A stretch of DNA of 6,803 nucleotides from Armatimonadota bacterium (GTDB taxonomy: Bacteria; Cloacimonadota; Cloacimonadia; Cloacimonadales; TCS61), in NCBI GenBank assembly GCA_030612605.1, contig JAUWNO010000114.1:1-6803 (forward strand), read 5' to 3'. The notes under the pieces are model-generated. The model did no database searches. It saw nothing but the letters and a program-made list of their open reading frames with translations, and was not told the origin of the DNA. Shown here one piece after another: positions 6,427 to 6,803 of the stretch. The translations under genes were made by a program, and so were the position numbers. The stretch's first letter is position 1. Each line of letters opens with the position of its first letter.

Positions 6427-6803
6427 ATGTATTACTCTTTTAAAACCAAAGTAGTTTTTATCATTTTATTTTTATTCATATCTTCAAAATGCTTTTCTGT
6501 CTATCATAGAATTGGAGGAATTAAACTTACATCTGAATATCCACGTCAAATAGAGACTTTTGAGGATTTAGCTATTACATTAGAAAGACATAGCTTCAAT
6601 ATCTATAATGTTTCAGATTTATGCAATCCCATATTAAAAAGTGAATTCCCATTTACTGAAAAACTAAATAGTATGACGTTACATGATAATTTCGCTTTTA
6701 TCTCAGCTTGTGATTACGATCTTCATATTGGCTATTATTTCATAGTAGATTTCAGTAATCCTTCTAATCCGAGTATCATCTATGAATATTCTACTAACAC
6801 ACC
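6427..6803 (+). CDS. LVIVD-repeat secreted protein, N-terminal part (3' partial)
   Basis: The frame is open from the ATG at 6427 to the window edge (125 codons plus 2 bases) with no stop. Residues 1-24 form a signal peptide (YYSFKTK, hydrophobic VVFIILFLFIS, cleavage likely after S24 in KCFS-V). Cys22 is preceded by Lys, so a lipobox is unlikely. Two LVIVD-type units are visible. The first is FNIYNVSDLCNPILKSEF at about 57-74. The second is a D-N-F-A-F-I strand at 87-92 followed by FIVDFSNPSNPSIIYEY at 105-121. The protein therefore belongs to the same propeller family as the gene at 1771, and probably has the same export role. By hand count its visible part is 28 % GC, well below the roughly 40-44 % sampled in the two genes before it. 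Its length and C-terminal domain are beyond the window. Confidence 0.88.
   Translation, partial: MYYSFKTKVVFIILFLFISSKCFSVYHRIGGIKLTSEYPRQIETFEDLAITLERHSFNIYNVSDLCNPILKSEFPFTEKLNSMTLHDNFAFISACDYDLHIGYYFIVDFSNPSNPSIIYEYSTNT

Overview
The window looks like part of a chromosome from an uncultured-type bacterium of the Fibrobacterota-Chlorobiota-Bacteroidota (FCB) neighbourhood. Candidatus Cloacimonadota or a similar candidate phylum is my best guess. The grounds are large signal-peptide proteins ending in an 'NYPNPFNPSTTISFSL ... KGQKVK ... W-G-D ... SGIYFYQL ... K-LLLK' domain (the type IX secretion / FlgD-Ig-like C-terminal sorting family), strong GGAGG-type ribosome binding sites, moderate to low GC (hand-counted samples of 40-44 % in genes 2 and 3), and short palindromic and tandem repeats that spill into coding sequence. 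The lineage call is inference; no 16S or housekeeping gene is present.

Layout: four genes, all on the + strand. (1) 2-1594, the 3' part of an FG-GAP/VCBS-repeat propeller protein whose start lies left of the window. (2) 1771-4269, a complete 832-residue LVIVD-repeat propeller protein with a carboxypeptidase-regulatory-like domain and the sorting domain. (3) 4282-6321, a complete 679-residue FG-GAP/VCBS protein with a fibronectin-III-like domain and the sorting domain. (4) 6427-6803, the first 125 codons of another LVIVD-repeat protein that runs off the right end. Gaps are 176, 12 and 105 bp. Genes 2 and 3 are almost certainly cotranscribed, and no convincing intrinsic terminator separates any of the four. 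No RNA gene, transposase, CRISPR array or origin was seen.

The genes alternate FG-GAP, LVIVD, FG-GAP, LVIVD, and the three visible C-termini share one exchangeable sorting module. The simplest reading is a locus of exported or surface-anchored propeller proteins expanded by duplication, with no enzyme among the parts seen. Their ligands or partners cannot be read from sequence.

The most unusual signal is at DNA level inside the sorting module. A 56-nt block is identical in genes 2 and 3 and differs at 3 positions in gene 1; it contains a 9-nt tandem triplet encoding (A-K-x)3. About 35 nt downstream, in the same surface loop, each gene carries a different repeat: a perfect 15-bp palindrome in gene 1, a 16-nt-period direct repeat in gene 2, and a GC-rich hairpin flanked by GTCAGC direct repeats in gene 3. 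A hairpin with a related right arm lies in the gap between genes 1 and 2. This suggests that small dispersed repeats invade, and are tolerated in, one loop of the sorting domain.
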